The notes: a model not told the origin generated them from the letters alone. A stretch of 64,000 nucleotides of DNA from Mesostigma viride (GCA_009746045.1 RPFO01000188.1:685516-749515), one strand, 5' to 3'. Shown: positions 12,501 through 22,818, counted from the stretch's first letter. Program-made: numbers and translations.

Positions 12501-15500
12501 TTATTGTTCTTACCACCACATGTCCTTGCCTAATGCTCGCAACACCGCAGGTTGGACTGGACGTACGAATCCAACAACTTCGGCGTGGGCCTTCCGGGCA
12601 AGGAGAAAAATGGAGAGAAGTGGGACATGTGGGTGTGACGAATGGCAGGTCTGATAGGCAGTGGGTGGACAGGTTGCAGCTTCTGAAAAAATAAGACTGG
12701 TGAGTGGGCAGGGTGTGGGTGCTTGAAAGAGTTGTAAGAATTGGGACATGTGAGTGGACGGGTAGCTGGTGCTTGTACTGTGGACATGTCAGTGGACAGG
12801 TGGCTGCCGCAGGTATCACACAGTGTGGCACCGACGTCCTTGGTAGAGATGCAGGCACGCTAGATATGGGGCACCCCCGAGCAGCCAGCGTTACCATTCC
12901 GGCATGTATGGTTGACAGAGTCTTGGCTCAACCGTAGAGATTTGAACAATAGATGCTAGCCCCCGTTACGGTACACCCGAGTCATCAGTCTTGGAACTTG
13001 AGATGTGATGGGGCAAAAGCTTTGCAACAAAGTATGCAATTCAAGCCCAAGCGTTTACAAGTGGCCCTGGCTGTGGCAAGATGCAGCAGGTCCGCGGAAG
13101 GGACCGTCAGAATTCTACTACGGATACCTGTGTAAAGGAATGCAGCGCTAGTGCACAAGGTTGCTCGTGACTGTGCGGGCTGGCCATGTTAGTAAGTGAT
13201 ACGGATGATCCTGCGATCGATCGTGGATGGGTGATCTTGCGATCGATCGTGGACGGGTGATCTTGCAAATGCACCCACTTCTGCGTCGTACACAACTGAA
13301 AGGATAACCAATCACGGCCTCGTGGGGCTTAGGCTACTCCAATCACGACCCTGATACCACCAAAAGGAACACAACCTACTCTCTGTTGAGCCATGCCCAA
13401 CTTGGTTTCGATTAGAAACTGCCCACTCTGCTGTTTGTTGGAAACCATCCACTTGCTCCCTGTGGAAGACTCTCCACCCCAGTCACCCTTGGAGTTGAAC
13501 AGGATATCCCACTTGCCACTGTGCGCCCTTCTGCTTCCCCCTGCCCCTGCCCCTATGGCACCTGCCACCATGTTCCCCCTTGTGGCCCTGATGCAGCCAA
13601 CACCCCCCACCCCCCCACCCCCAAAGGCTCTCATGCCCCCGTCCCCCCCTTCTCTGGCACCGGCCACCATTCCCCCCCCCCCCCCTCCCCTTGCCCCCCC
13701 TTTGGGACGTGCCATCGGTCACGCAGCATGCGGCCCCTGCTGGCAAACGCGAGCCTGCGCCCGAGCAAGGTGGACATCCTCGCCTCCGTCGAGCACATGA
13801 AGGAGGTGCTTGCCATCCGCCGCTCGTCCGTGCTCTTCCGCCTTCCCCGCAAGGAGCAAGTCCTGTCGCGCGTCAAGTTCCTCAACGTGGGTGCTTCTGC
13901 AACGCCAGGTGTCATCGTGATGCAGATCCTGGACGGCGAGAAGGGCACCCCTGGGCTCTCGGAGCTGTGCCCACGGTGAGACGGGGCTCTCCTAGCATGT
14001 CGTCCGTGGAAACTCGATACTAGTTTTAGGACTGGGTATACCTACTTTAAACTCATGTAGCGGTTAGGGCAGGCGGTTACCCCATAGCTTTGATATGCAT
14101 CATAGCAGTTCCTGTCCTGCTAATGCTTGGGCATATGTTTGATATGCATCATAGCAGTTCCTGTCCTGCTAATGCTTGGGCATATGTTTGATATGCATCA
14201 TAGCAGTTCCTGTCCTGCTAATGCTTGGGCATATGTTTGATGTGCATCATAGCAGTTCCTGTCCTGCTAATGCTTGGGCATATGTTTGATATGCATCATA
14301 GCAGTTCCTGTCCTGCTAATGCTTGGGCATATGCTTAAATTCATAAGTTGACCAACTCTTGTACTTATCATGTCGTAGAATTTTACAAGAGTGTTAACAC
14401 GAAGTGGCGATGGCACAATTTGTTGTGGGAGCATGAGTGGGGAGAATCCAATAGAATCCATACTACTATGCGTGCTTAAAAATATGTAGGCATGCAGAAA
14501 ATACAGCATTATGCTATTGTGTGGGGGTGGGGGTGGGGTGGGGGAAATGGGCTCAATTTGCCTCTGGCACTGCCTGAAATATGTAAAAGACCGCCAGCCC
14601 CCTAGAGGCTAGAGGGGGAAGTGGGGGTGTTTTTAGCATGTCACCAAAATGTTATAAAAAGAAAAATCCCCTAAGATTGTGCAGCAAAAGTCCACCAAAC
14701 ACTAAAGACGTTAATATCCACAATTGACCAGTCTATCTATGGGCATAGTCCACATTAGCTGGACATATATTGGGCTTCATGCTACACTTTGTCACACCGT
14801 CATACATTACATAGGGGCATGGAGGCATCCAACAAGCCAAAACCATGCACAAATGGACAGTGAAAATGACACAGATCTCTCGGCTGCACTGCAATTGTAC
14901 CCGTTATACGTAACACAAATGGCTACAAGTAAATAAGACTCATTGTGGCAGTGCGGCCACACTCATGCCCAACACCCACACATAGCTATGCCCCCCCCCC
15001 CCTCCCCCCGCCCCCAACCTCCATGCGCCTCTACGGTTGTGCCCATCCAAACTTTGGAAACAAAACAAGAAACATGGACAGCAACAACACCCCTACGACC
15101 CCAACGAGAATCCCTCCCGCTGGCATGCATTCTATTTTATCATTCCGACAAAATTTTCAGATGGGACCCTCATGGTGATGGTCAATAAATTCATCGACAC
15201 TGCAAAACCCACAAACTCCACTCGAAAAATCCTATGTCCGGCTATCCATAACTGTGCCGGATTACCGGCTTGGGAATAATCGGACTGACGGACTGACAGC
15301 AGCGGCTAGCGTAGGAACTAAAAAACTTCTACGGTTACGCCCCGTCAGCGCAGTATTTTCATGCTGGATGCCGCAGGATGGGGTTGTTTGGCTCCTTTCG
15401 ACCTGACTCGGTTGCAAAGCTTTGCCACGCAGCCACAGGTTGCAACCAAGCCTACGGCTTGCATGTAAGGGAACCCCTATGGGCGACCACACAATCGCGG

Positions 15501-18500
15501 TCGCCAGGACACGCTCCTCGACTGCGGAACAGTTTGCGGCAGTTTGGGCAATTGTTTGCGCTCGTCATGATGTGGTTTGTTTGGTTCCTGTCCGAAGTTT
15601 CTTTGCCGCAATATGACGAAACTTTGGCGCGCAACCAGCAGACACAACCAAGCCTGTGGCACGCACGTAAGGGAACCTCTATGGCCGAATCCCCCATTCG
15701 TGGCCGCCAGGACACGGTACTCGTATATGGAACAGTTTGCGGAAACAGTTTGCGCAAACTTTTGGTTGCACAATAACGTAGAATATAGGGCAATTTGAAA
15801 GTAATTTCTGGGAAATTTATATCAAACTCTCTGACTGCGGCGAATTTTCTATGAACCTCCAAAAGTCGGTCCTTTGAAAACAACTGAGTTAAACTCAGGC
15901 CTGTTTTTAGGTAGTGCTACAGATGATGTGCTAAGGGGCTGAGAGGGGAGAGAAGAAGTGGTGGGGTGTCACGGTCGTAGGTGTTGTGGTTTCTTCCCCT
16001 CCGTGTAGGGATTCTAGAGACAGAGTTTGTTTTTATTCCGCCCTGGTGACGTGATCCGTGTGGTTTGGTAAAGAGTAAACCCAGGCAGCATTATTTGCAA
16101 TGATAACTGAGGGAAAAACATCTTCTTTTCCACAAGGTAAGTGCATTGGGGTTCATAACGAGGCCGGATGCTTGTAAACCTTTTAGCAGTCAAGCATGCT
16201 GGAGACATTAACCAGGCCAGTGTGTCTAGGGTAGGGCATACACACAGAGCAAGTATGGTGAAGATTTGGACAAGGAAGGTGGTGTGGTACTACCAACAAG
16301 AGGAAACTGAACTATAATTATGAAATGGATATCACGGGCTTTCAAACCACTAAACATTCTTAACAAAGCCGCTGTGCATTGGGGACGATGCTTGTGCCGC
16401 ATGCTTGTCCTCTCAGCTTCCGCCGCATCGTGGTGGTGGTGAACGCGCGGCCCGACACATACACGGCAACCTTTCCCACGCTGGCACAAGCAGAGCTATC
16501 GCTGCACCCGCTGCAGGTGAGCGTGCTTGAAAAATGGGAAGTTCGGACACTTCACCCACTGCAGGGAAGCATGCGCTACATGACCAAAAATGAAATCCAA
16601 ACACTGTGACTTCAGGTTGCCAGTGCTTTCGAACTGCGTTGTCAGGACATTACTTTTCCTACTGACGGCCTGTTGTGTATCATAAGTGGAATGGTTACTT
16701 TGTTCCGCTAGATTGTCGGAAGGGATTAGCCACCTTGTCATTCCAGCTTGTAGAAGGGATTGCCGCATGCGAGTTTGCTGATGTCTTTCCTAGCTATGTT
16801 GGTACGCATAGGCGAGAGATAATTAATTCATTAGTTAACATGTGCTCCCGTACGCAAAGGCGAGATATGAGATGTAGTGCAAGTTAATAAGGGCCTGGGT
16901 ACAAGTAGGGATGTATCAGTAGGGATGTCATATGTCAAGTTAAGGGTTGAGCGTATCCGTATACACTCGTTGACTTGACACTTGCTTCCTATCGGGAAAA
17001 TGCTGTCACCAGCACCAATATCCCCCCGCATTTGATACCTTTTGCATGATACTAGCTTCGACATATCTTGGATGCCAATGTCCCTGGTGCATGCCTCTAT
17101 GGCGCCATGTCAGCATGGATCGGTATCTCTTTAAGGCTGTGCAAGTTTGTAGCGCTCTTGCCCCATGGCCCCAAGCGCCCTCCGACACCTGCCTTCTGAT
17201 CCATGAAACCTGCCATGCATGTGCACGTTCCACATAACTGCGCTCACACAGGCCAAGTCCAAGGACGAAGTTGTGAGGACCTCCAGCTGCACCAACGGCA
17301 GCATCAGCGTGCCGGCCCGCACTTGCGCGGTCTTTGTGCACCGCCGGCAGGCAGGGGAGATGGAGGATGAGACGCAAGCACAGGAGACGCCGCAGGTCAG
17401 CATGCAGCCGTTGTCCTTCCTTCTTGTGGGACTGAGGGGGGATGGACGAGGTGGGGGGGGGGGGGGAATGGGGGAAGTAGATTCCCCAAAAATCTCTGTC
17501 CAGGGGAGCGGGGGAGGTATTCAGGGGGGAGCGGGTACAGTGGCTGCTACCCTTTAAGGTGAGGGTCCCATGCCAGTCCCCCTGAAACCATATCATACCA
17601 GTTGTTGAGGGTGCTGTACACGATTATACACCGGCATGGTGCTAAAAGCCGCTATTCATGACACATTCTGCCTAGGAATGGGCGCATCATTTTGCATGTT
17701 TCAATTTATTCCCATTTAGTTCCCTGAGTTTGCAAATTTTCGAATTACTAATTGGCACCCCAAAATAGTTGTTGTTCCATTAGTAATTCATTTCCCCCCC
17801 AAAGATGTACTTTTTCGGGCGGGAAAAAATAACACACTATTTGGCAAGGGGGTGGCTGGGCATCTCATGTGCCCTTGCACCTCGGCACAGGCAACCTGAT
17901 GCGTGTGTGCACAGCAACGAGGCAGGTAGCTCTACGTGCCTAGCTTAAGCGTATTACAGGTCTATGGTGTGAGCATCATACCAAAACCAAGCTGTCCAAA
18001 TACGCCCTAGAATGCCATATGCGCTAATTGCCCAACAAGAGTAACAACAGACAGTCCACAGAGAAAGCGTAAGTATCATACATGCTGCTTGCCAAGGGTT
18101 CTTACCATGGTTACCTTGCCCTGCTAGCATGTGATAGGGCTCTACCATAATGCAATGGGAGAGAGGCCAACAAAACATTGACAATCCCTTCCTACATGCA
18201 TTTCCACCCATGCAATATGCCCCTCAGAATGCCCACTATCGCCTTTTTTTCCAGCGCATGTGTTTGCTAAGAAATAACTGTGTTTCCTAAGAAATAACCT
18301 CAAGCTTGCGAGCCTCTAAAGCACAGTGAAGGCGCTGCTAAAAAAGGCTGCATCAGAATCCACACAAAACTGAGTTCTTTGAGTATACTCCTTTCAAGAA
18401 ACCTCTCGACAAATCCCAGACAGCTCGCCAAAATGCCACGGCTCACGCTTTGACACGTCCCGGCAATTCAATGTAGATAAAATCACTGAACGCTGCCAGG

Positions 18501-20312
18501 AATCTGGCGATGCGTATCACGAAATGGCATGCTACCTGGCGCTAACTGCACGGAAAGAAGGCTAAAACATGCGTTGATAGCCCTGCAACGAAGCGAAACA
18601 TTTATAAGGTGACGCTGAGCACACAGTCGTACCATCGCCGACATTGCCCTTTGCCCAGCGGCGCGAGAATGACCAACCTTCCATGGAAAGAGGGGAACGA
18701 CATCCCGCGAGCCTGGAGAGTGTCTTACTGATAATGACGGAAATCTCTTGCAAAAACCCGGCGAATTTCGTTAGGATTTACCATTAACAATGCAAACGCA
18801 TCCTTGACGCTAATTGAAGCCCATAAAACCTGACAATCAATGCCGCCAGCGTACATCCTAATTTTTTCCTCGCGAAGAAAACTCCAGATTGGACCCCCGT
18901 GGCGATGCTCATAAAAAAGCAATGACATGTGCAAAACGCACAAACTCCGCTTTGAATTAAATGGAAGCACGCAGACTGCGTCACGTGGGTACCAAGAAAG
19001 GAATCTTCAACCCCTATACACAACAAGCAGGGAGGGTGCCCTAGCTTCTCTCACTGCCTCAAGTGGGCAGGCCACGGAGGACTCTCTTCGCTTCATGGTG
19101 CAGGCCCATTTTTGGGTGCAATACAACAGAAAGTAGTAAAAGCATAGCGGATGCAGTAAGGCTGCCCCATCGATCGTCCAGAGCCCACAACAGATAGGCT
19201 TGGAACTGATTGAGAGCTGCCGGTTTGGTGGAATATAAAGCCCTCTCCCGGAGCCTGAGGGGTTTTAGGGGCAACCCGCAACCCCCGCAATGAAATAACA
19301 TCATGAACTCATGGCTTTCAAGATTTTCGCAATTTCGTTGCACTCCGCATGCTATCTTTGTCTTCTCTGCCCGAAAGGACGTTGCCATGCCAGCTCCGTT
19401 AGGGGTGCGTGCACCGTGAACCACTTTTTCAGGGTACGGACGGGTACCGCGAATTTTTTTTCGGCGCAAAAAAAAAAACTCCAGGACCGTCACCTTAAGC
19501 TGCAATTCAAGGCTTTTACTGAGGTGGACATGCGGAATAGTCTTTTCTCCTTATTGTGTGCCAGTGTGCAGTCGTTTGATGCAGGCAGTGATGGCTTGTT
19601 TCCAATGTCATTTGTATATGGTTTCCGCCATGGCTAACTCGACGGCACAATTAGCCTGATGACTTCCATGACTAGCTCGATGGCAACAGCATGAGGCCTT
19701 GGATGCTTCCCTTTATCCATGTCCCTTCGCTTGCATCCATGCGCGTTGCTGTCTTCCTGTCACAATGTCCCCTTGAGGCACTTGATGATGATTTTCTCTT
19801 GTGAACGCTTGACGGGTGCCTCCCAGGAAATGCTGCCCTCCCAGGAAGCTGCCCTTCCCGGAAATATTAGCATACGATGCTATCAGTATGTTCGCTGCAG
19901 CCAGCGTCAAATGCTGGGTTTTGCCAGGACTGCTGGCATGTATTACCAGCTGACACTGCGACTGTGGGGCTGCCTCTCTTAGAAGGTGTTTGTGCACAGC
20001 TGTCCCTTTCAAGTATGCGCAGCAGTGCTTGGTTCGGATTCTGGAAAAACATTATTGCCAATCTTCAGCGATAATCTTCATTAATTATCTCCCCAGCATG
20101 CAACATTACAGCATGCTAGATTGCCGCCTGGTCATTAGAATGCAGGGAGTACCGTTTGCTTACCTGTTATCCGGCCTTGAGCACATAAATTACATGAACT
20201 CCTTGCAAGGGAAATCCCCTAATAAAAAATCTGTGTGCCTGCTTGTTGTCTGGGATACGTGCAGAAGGAGCCCGCCAAGAAAAAGCCCTTCTTTGGGTGG
20301 TTCTCCCTGTGA
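502..20312 (+). CDS. PUL1: Limit dextrinase (plant-type pullulanase), 3' half, 16 exons
   Basis: Hydrolyses alpha-1,6 branch points of starch and limit dextrins (GH13), normally in the plastid. Exons read from splice sites and reading frame: 502-642, 1252-1302, 2260-2330, 3606-3698, 5751-5841, 6648-6710, 7330-7386, 7863-7931, 8864-8920, 9773-9847, 11740-11828, 12551-12628, 13727-13975, 16417-16516, 17252-17395, 20265-20312. Joined they give about 491 residues in one frame, every intron GT-AG. The order of motifs follows plant limit dextrinase: [19 protein letters not shown] (nucleophile Asp), [10 protein letters not shown] (acid/base Glu), [13 protein letters not shown] (third catalytic Asp), [25 protein letters not shown]. 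Plant enzymes are near 900-960 residues, so the N-terminal carbohydrate-binding half and any transit peptide lie upstream of the window. Bases 1-501 are intron. The symbol follows Chlamydomonas usage; plants use LDA or PU1. Family assignment is firm. The last exon is the least certain part. Confidence 0.93.
655..951 (+). repeat. 21-bp minisatellite in the first intron of the window
   Basis: About 14 almost perfect copies of a 21-base unit containing GACCATGAGG and TATGGTATAGT. Because 21 is a multiple of three and no frame contains a stop, the array is open in several frames on both strands. Those readings are not genes. Confidence 0.95.
1252..1302 (+). CDS. PUL1: Limit dextrinase exon with the catalytic nucleophile
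   Basis: A 51-base exon in phase 0 on both sides. It encodes [17 protein letters not shown]. The Asp of GFRFD aligns with the GH13 nucleophile. It is preceded by a long pyrimidine tract ending CTCTCAG and followed by GTATGT. Confidence 0.92.
2355..2662 (-). mobile_element. SINE-like element, copy 1 (intron 3)
   Basis: A 308-base element that is the reverse complement of 5407-5714, with about ten differences by eye (roughly 96-97% identity). On the minus strand it contains GTTCGATTCC, close to the RNA polymerase III B box, and AACGTTAAGTGAG in the rough position of an A box. No target-site duplication is clear for this copy. Confidence 0.7.
2687..3063 (+). repeat. 42-bp minisatellite in intron 3
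   Basis: About nine copies of a 42-base AT-rich unit containing ATGCATCACTAAGTAGTAG and ATCCTTTGCTAA. Copies differ by single bases (for example TATTAATATG in the last one). Confidence 0.95.
3606..3698 (+). CDS. PUL1: Limit dextrinase exon with the acid/base glutamate
   Basis: A 93-base exon, entered and left in the middle of codons. It encodes [13 protein letters not shown] followed by [15 protein letters not shown]. The Glu of YGEGWDF is the expected general acid/base. Inverted 308-bp elements sit in the introns on either side (2355-2662 and 5407-5714). Confidence 0.92.
4371..4421 (+). repeat. GT/GC dinucleotide tract in intron 4
   Basis: An alternating GT run with interspersed GC steps (TGTGTGCGTGCG), a potential Z-DNA former. 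Confidence 0.85.
4505..5167 (+). repeat. 36/38-bp minisatellite in intron 4
   Basis: About 18 copies of a unit containing TCCTTTGTATTGTATTTGCA. Two length classes exist: 38 bases ending CTTTAATA and 36 bases ending TTAATC. The two classes form blocks (long in the middle, short near 4930-5090), which suggests block duplications. Confidence 0.93.
5407..5714 (+). mobile_element. SINE-like element, copy 2, with 8-bp target-site duplication
   Basis: A 308-base element starting CGTAGGTCCGTGCG and ending CTGATCTGACGACAAC. It is flanked by direct repeats ATTAGTGA at 5399-5406 and 5715-5722. Internal TGTACGATTCC is a degenerate version of the B-box-like motif of copy 1. There is no terminal inverted repeat and no coding capacity, so a SINE fits better than a MITE. 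The downstream repeat lies 29 bases before the exon at 5751. Confidence 0.75.
5890..6014 (+). repeat. 11-bp tandem repeat in intron 5
   Basis: About 11 copies of ATTCTGAGCCA with an ATTCTGAACCA variant, directly downstream of exon 5. Confidence 0.93.
6351..6437 (+). repeat. Poly-G tracts in intron 5
   Basis: Two long G-runs (6355-6389, nearly pure, and 6424-6434) on the coding strand. They can form a G-quadruplex, and length errors in assembly are likely. Confidence 0.85.
8580..8806 (+). repeat. CCCTG pentanucleotide array in intron 8
   Basis: About 45 perfect copies of CCCTG end some 57 bases before the exon at 8864. The array forms a pure pyrimidine-rich/G tract upstream of the 3' splice site and is open in many frames. 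None of those readings is a gene. Confidence 0.95.
8864..8920 (+). CDS. PUL1: Limit dextrinase exon with the third catalytic aspartate
   Basis: A 57-base phase-0 exon encoding [19 protein letters not shown]. The HDN Asp is the conserved transition-state stabiliser of GH13. The upstream intron ends a short distance after a 45-copy CCCTG repeat. Confidence 0.92.
9048..9370 (+). repeat. G-tract minisatellite in intron 9
   Basis: Eight copies of a roughly 36-42-base unit, AATGGTCCCATGATGCTTG plus AGTTTTAG plus a G-run of 9-17. The variable G-runs account for the length differences. Confidence 0.93.
9848..11739 (+). other. Intron 10 of limit dextrinase, no repeat array
   Basis: A 1.9-kb intron, AT-rich around 10000-10230. 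No coding match or long repeat is seen. It ends in a CCACCCC-rich tract (11690-11724) before the acceptor GTGCAG at 11739. Confidence 0.6.
12629..12820 (+). repeat. Repeated splice-donor-like motifs in intron 12
   Basis: The exon 12 donor region (GGGACATGTGGGT, from 12623) recurs downstream as GGGACATGTGAGTGG (12743) and GGACATGTCAGTGG (12782), with GTGGACAGGT modules between. The second copy is a better donor consensus than the one inferred to be used. Confidence 0.6.
14088..14335 (+). repeat. 49-bp minisatellite in intron 13
   Basis: Five nearly identical copies of a 49-base unit containing GATATGCATCATAGCAG and CTAATGCTTGGGCATATG. Confidence 0.94.
15128..15240 (+). repeat. Short copy of a diverged dispersed repeat (intron 13)
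   Basis: TTTTATCATTCCGACAAAAT, then CAGATGGGACCC, then CACAAACTCCACTCG resemble stretches at 18860-18960 and 56465-56525. This is an old, diverged family. Confidence 0.45.
15386..15765 (+). repeat. Two-copy direct repeat of about 190 bp in intron 13
   Basis: 15386-15563 and 15577-15765 share ordered blocks: TTTGGYTCCT, CAACCAAGCCT, GTAAGGGAACC, CGCCAGGACACG, GGAACAGTTTGCGG. They diverge between the blocks. Confidence 0.75.
17396..20264 (+). other. Intron 15 of limit dextrinase
   Basis: A 2.9-kb intron. It holds a G-run at 17452-17466 and a diverged dispersed repeat (about 18430-19490). I see no coding match elsewhere in it. Confidence 0.5.
18430..19490 (+). repeat. Diverged dispersed repeat, long copy
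   Basis: It shares ordered islands with 56040-56745: CCAGGAATC plus GGCGATGC, GGAAAGAAGGC, CCTTCCATGGA, GGACCCCCG, then GTGCGTGCACCGTG and GGTACCGCGAATTTTTTT. No terminal repeats or open frame are recognised. Confidence 0.5.
20265..20312 (+). CDS. PUL1: Probable terminal exon of limit dextrinase
   Basis: A phase-0 continuation of the exon ending at 17395. After ACGTGCAG it reads [15 protein letters not shown] and stops at 20310-20312. It extends the protein beyond the usual C-terminal [13 protein letters not shown] segment with an acidic stretch ([16 protein letters not shown]) and then this basic/aromatic tail. If it is not used, reading through the donor at 17396 gives a low-complexity tail ending at 17557. 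Confidence 0.6.
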   Translation, partial: KEPAKKKPFFGWFSL

Positions 20313-21180
20313 GACCTGTCCGTGCACGACCTTTGCAAGCCCGTGAATGTCTTGGTGTGGGATTAAAATGACAGGCAATCATGTCTAGTTGCATGTGACA
20401 TCCAAGCCCTGCCCACTTTGGAGCATGGTTTAGTATGTCGTGTGTGGATATCTCACATGTAGTTTGAAATTCGAGTTGTAGGTACAATTGATAAATAAGT
20501 CTTGGCGGTAAGGTTCAGTGTTTTTAGTAACGTGACGCATGCGTCAGCAGGCTGACGCGCCAGCTCTTGCGCGTCAGGAATTTTACCCCGCGCAGGCGGC
20601 TGACGCGTAAATTTAGGCCGCGCGTCAGGCGACTGACGCGTAAATTTGGGCTGCGCGTCAGTCGTCTGACGTGCACCAAGTCCTCACGCGTCATGTGCCT
20701 GGGCCACAGGTTCGCCGCTTCGACTTCTATTCGCCGCGCCTAAATGTATTTTTCGCACATAGTTTTAAGTATAAGCCCATCCAGGCCCAACGAATCGTAC
20801 TTGAGATTTTCGTGCACTGACTGAAACTGATTGTGACTGACTGAAATGGGGGCCGCACTGATTGGCCGTGTGGAACCTCTCACCTTCGGTGACTACCTGT
20901 ACATATGCTAAGGACCTGCCGGCCCGTCTGCCTGGCTTGCCAACGCGTGACAACATAATTACTTGGTGCAGCCACCGATCGAGGTGGCGATAGCCATCGC
21001 AGCGCTAGCGGATACTTTGGTAAGGTTTAGCTTGGACATGTAGGTTTCTAGTAAGTGAGACAACTAAGGTTTTTATGGTCAGTCACTTGTTCGTGTGGAT
21101 TTTTTTATTTTTTTTTTATGCACAATGTATCTATGATATTGAGAACCATGTACTGCGGGTGTATCCAAGGACGGAACATA
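20313..21180. other. 3' flank of limit dextrinase
   Basis: No gene seen. I found no TGTAA signal close to the stop. It holds the TGACG array and ends at a retrotransposon cluster. Confidence 0.5.
20531..20695. promoter_or_regulatory. Array of TGACG-core inverted repeats
   Basis: Ten TGACGY/RCGTCA cores in about 165 bases, several in hairpin pairs: GCGTCAG-cagg-CTGACGC near 20541, CGCGTCAG-gcga-CTGACGCG near 20622, and CGTCAG-tcgt-CTGACG near 20656. TGACG is the core of bZIP (as-1/CRE type) sites. Any regulatory role is inferred. Confidence 0.5.
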
Positions 21181-21189
21181 AGTAAGTAC

Positions 21190-21385
21190 TTGTGTGTCAT
21201 GCGCATAGGCATTAATTAATTCATTAAACTCGTGCTCCCTTTGGGGAGTCACGGAGCACCGGAGTGCTTTTAATCCCTGTGTGTGCACAACAGGAGAAAG
21301 GGCAGAGACACCCATTCTCCTTCATGCCAAAGGCATGCCACAGCTGCAATCGGACACGCTAAACGGTCCGGCGATCTGTGGGTGC
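21190..21385 (-). mobile_element. SINE-like element sharing the LINE 3' tail, copy 1
   Basis: Homologous to 54774-54970 over its whole length. On the minus strand it starts TTGCACCCACAG, includes GGCATGCCTTTGGCATGAAGG, and ends with the hairpin region GTGCTCC ... GGAGCAC and an AATT tail. No A or B box recognised. Confidence 0.65.
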
Positions 21386-21489
21386 AACAAGACCCATGTG
21401 AGCATGGCATAACAAGGAGCGTGGGCAAGTGATCTGAGCATAGCCAGGACGTAGCATGGCTGTACAAGGACTAAGCTAAGGCATCGCCT

Positions 21490-22290
21490 CATCACCCCGG
21501 ACGGCAGCTGGTGGCATAACACCAACGTTCTGCTCGGGTGCACCCGCCCCCAACTCCAGCACACCATCCTCAACTCCCTTCGATCTCATGCGCGGCCGGA
21601 CTTCTGCTCGGCATCAGCCGCGTATGGCGCCGAGGTGTGGACACTCACCGTGCACACACTGGCATCTAGGCTAGACGGCACAGTTTACAGGATGCTCCGA
21701 CAGGTCCTGAACGTAGGGTTTTCCAAGCGCCCGTCATCAGAGTCTTTGTATCAGGGCATGCCTCGTATTTCGGACGAGATTAGACAGCGTAGGATAGCAT
21801 TTGTAGGACATCTTGCTCGCACCAGCCAGGTCGACACCGCCCTTGGTCTGGCCGGCCCGGCCCCAGCGGCTTGGCCGGCCAGGGCGGCACATTCTGACCT
21901 GGCCTGGCCCCAAGGGCATTGCCAAAAAGGTAGGGAAACATGCCACGAACTACGTACAGATGCTGCTGGATGACCTACTGGTCCCAGCCCAGTTGAATAC
22001 CGCATCCACTCTCTCTCCCTTCTTTGGACTGCCATGCAGAACAAGACGCGGTGGAAGAGGAATGTCAAGGCTCACACGCCCGACCCTGTGGGCAATTACC
22101 ACCTCCCCCCAAGCGGAGGAGGCGTTTTGATGCATGAGTAGTGTACGTAGTTAGGATTTCTCTAGACTAGCTAGATTAGCGTTAGGTTAGTCCGATTACG
22201 CGGCTCTCGCCACTCCACCACCCATCAAGGAATAGTGTGCTACATGATCTCCCAACGGAGGCATGTTATAATTTAAATTAATTTTTAATC
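21490..22290 (+). pseudogene. Chimera: ORF1 scrap joined to RT-A 3' end
   Basis: 21490-21605 encodes part of ORF1 (RPQLQHTILNSL). It is joined directly to the C-terminal part of RT-A from YGAEVWTLT at 21628 through the LNVGFSKRPSSESLYQGMPR and RRIAFVGHLARTSQVDT blocks, frameshifted near 21860. The 3'UTR follows to the hairpin CTCCCAACGGAG (22249-22260) and an AATT-rich tail. The ORF1-RT junction lies inside coding sequence of both, so it is a recombinant or template-switch product. Confidence 0.8.
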
Positions 22291-22580
22291 AGCCGCACTG
22301 CTGGGGAGCCGGCAGGCTGCCCTGCCTGCCCAGTAGTCTGACGCTGGGCCGGTAAGGGACACGGGAGCATCAAGGAGGAATTGGGGTCTGGTGGATTGTC
22401 GAGACCGACCCGCCAGGACGGCCTCTGTCTTCTTGAGCACTGATCATGAGCGCGCGCCACCACGTGGGCGGCCTCAATGGCCAGGCAGTCAAGCCAGGTC
22501 TGCACGTGCTCCGTGGACCCTCGAGGAGGGTCACCCTCCTCGAGGTACGTGTCGTCGGCGTAAATAATTTGCTCTACCAA
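22290..22580 (-). pseudogene. LINE reverse transcriptase fragment with YADD
   Basis: The minus strand encodes QIIYADDTYLEE followed by TEHVQTWLDCLAIEA, matching RT motif C and the following helix in the RT-C copies. The rest is out of frame. Confidence 0.75.
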
Positions 22581-22818
22581 GCATGATCTGCATGTCAGGC
22601 GTCAGCCCCACCACGCCTATGGCCTATGTCCAACGTTAGGCAAACACGTTCAGCATGTTCCGTCCTTTATCGCCAACTTCGCAATGTTCAAGGAACGCCT
22701 GTTGGCTTTTGCCACCCGGCACTCGACCCACCAACGGTACAACATAAGCTGCATTCTTTGACCCCAAGACCAGGCTGACTGAGCAAGTAGCCGGCGCCCG
22801 CTTGGAGGTGGCACTTGC

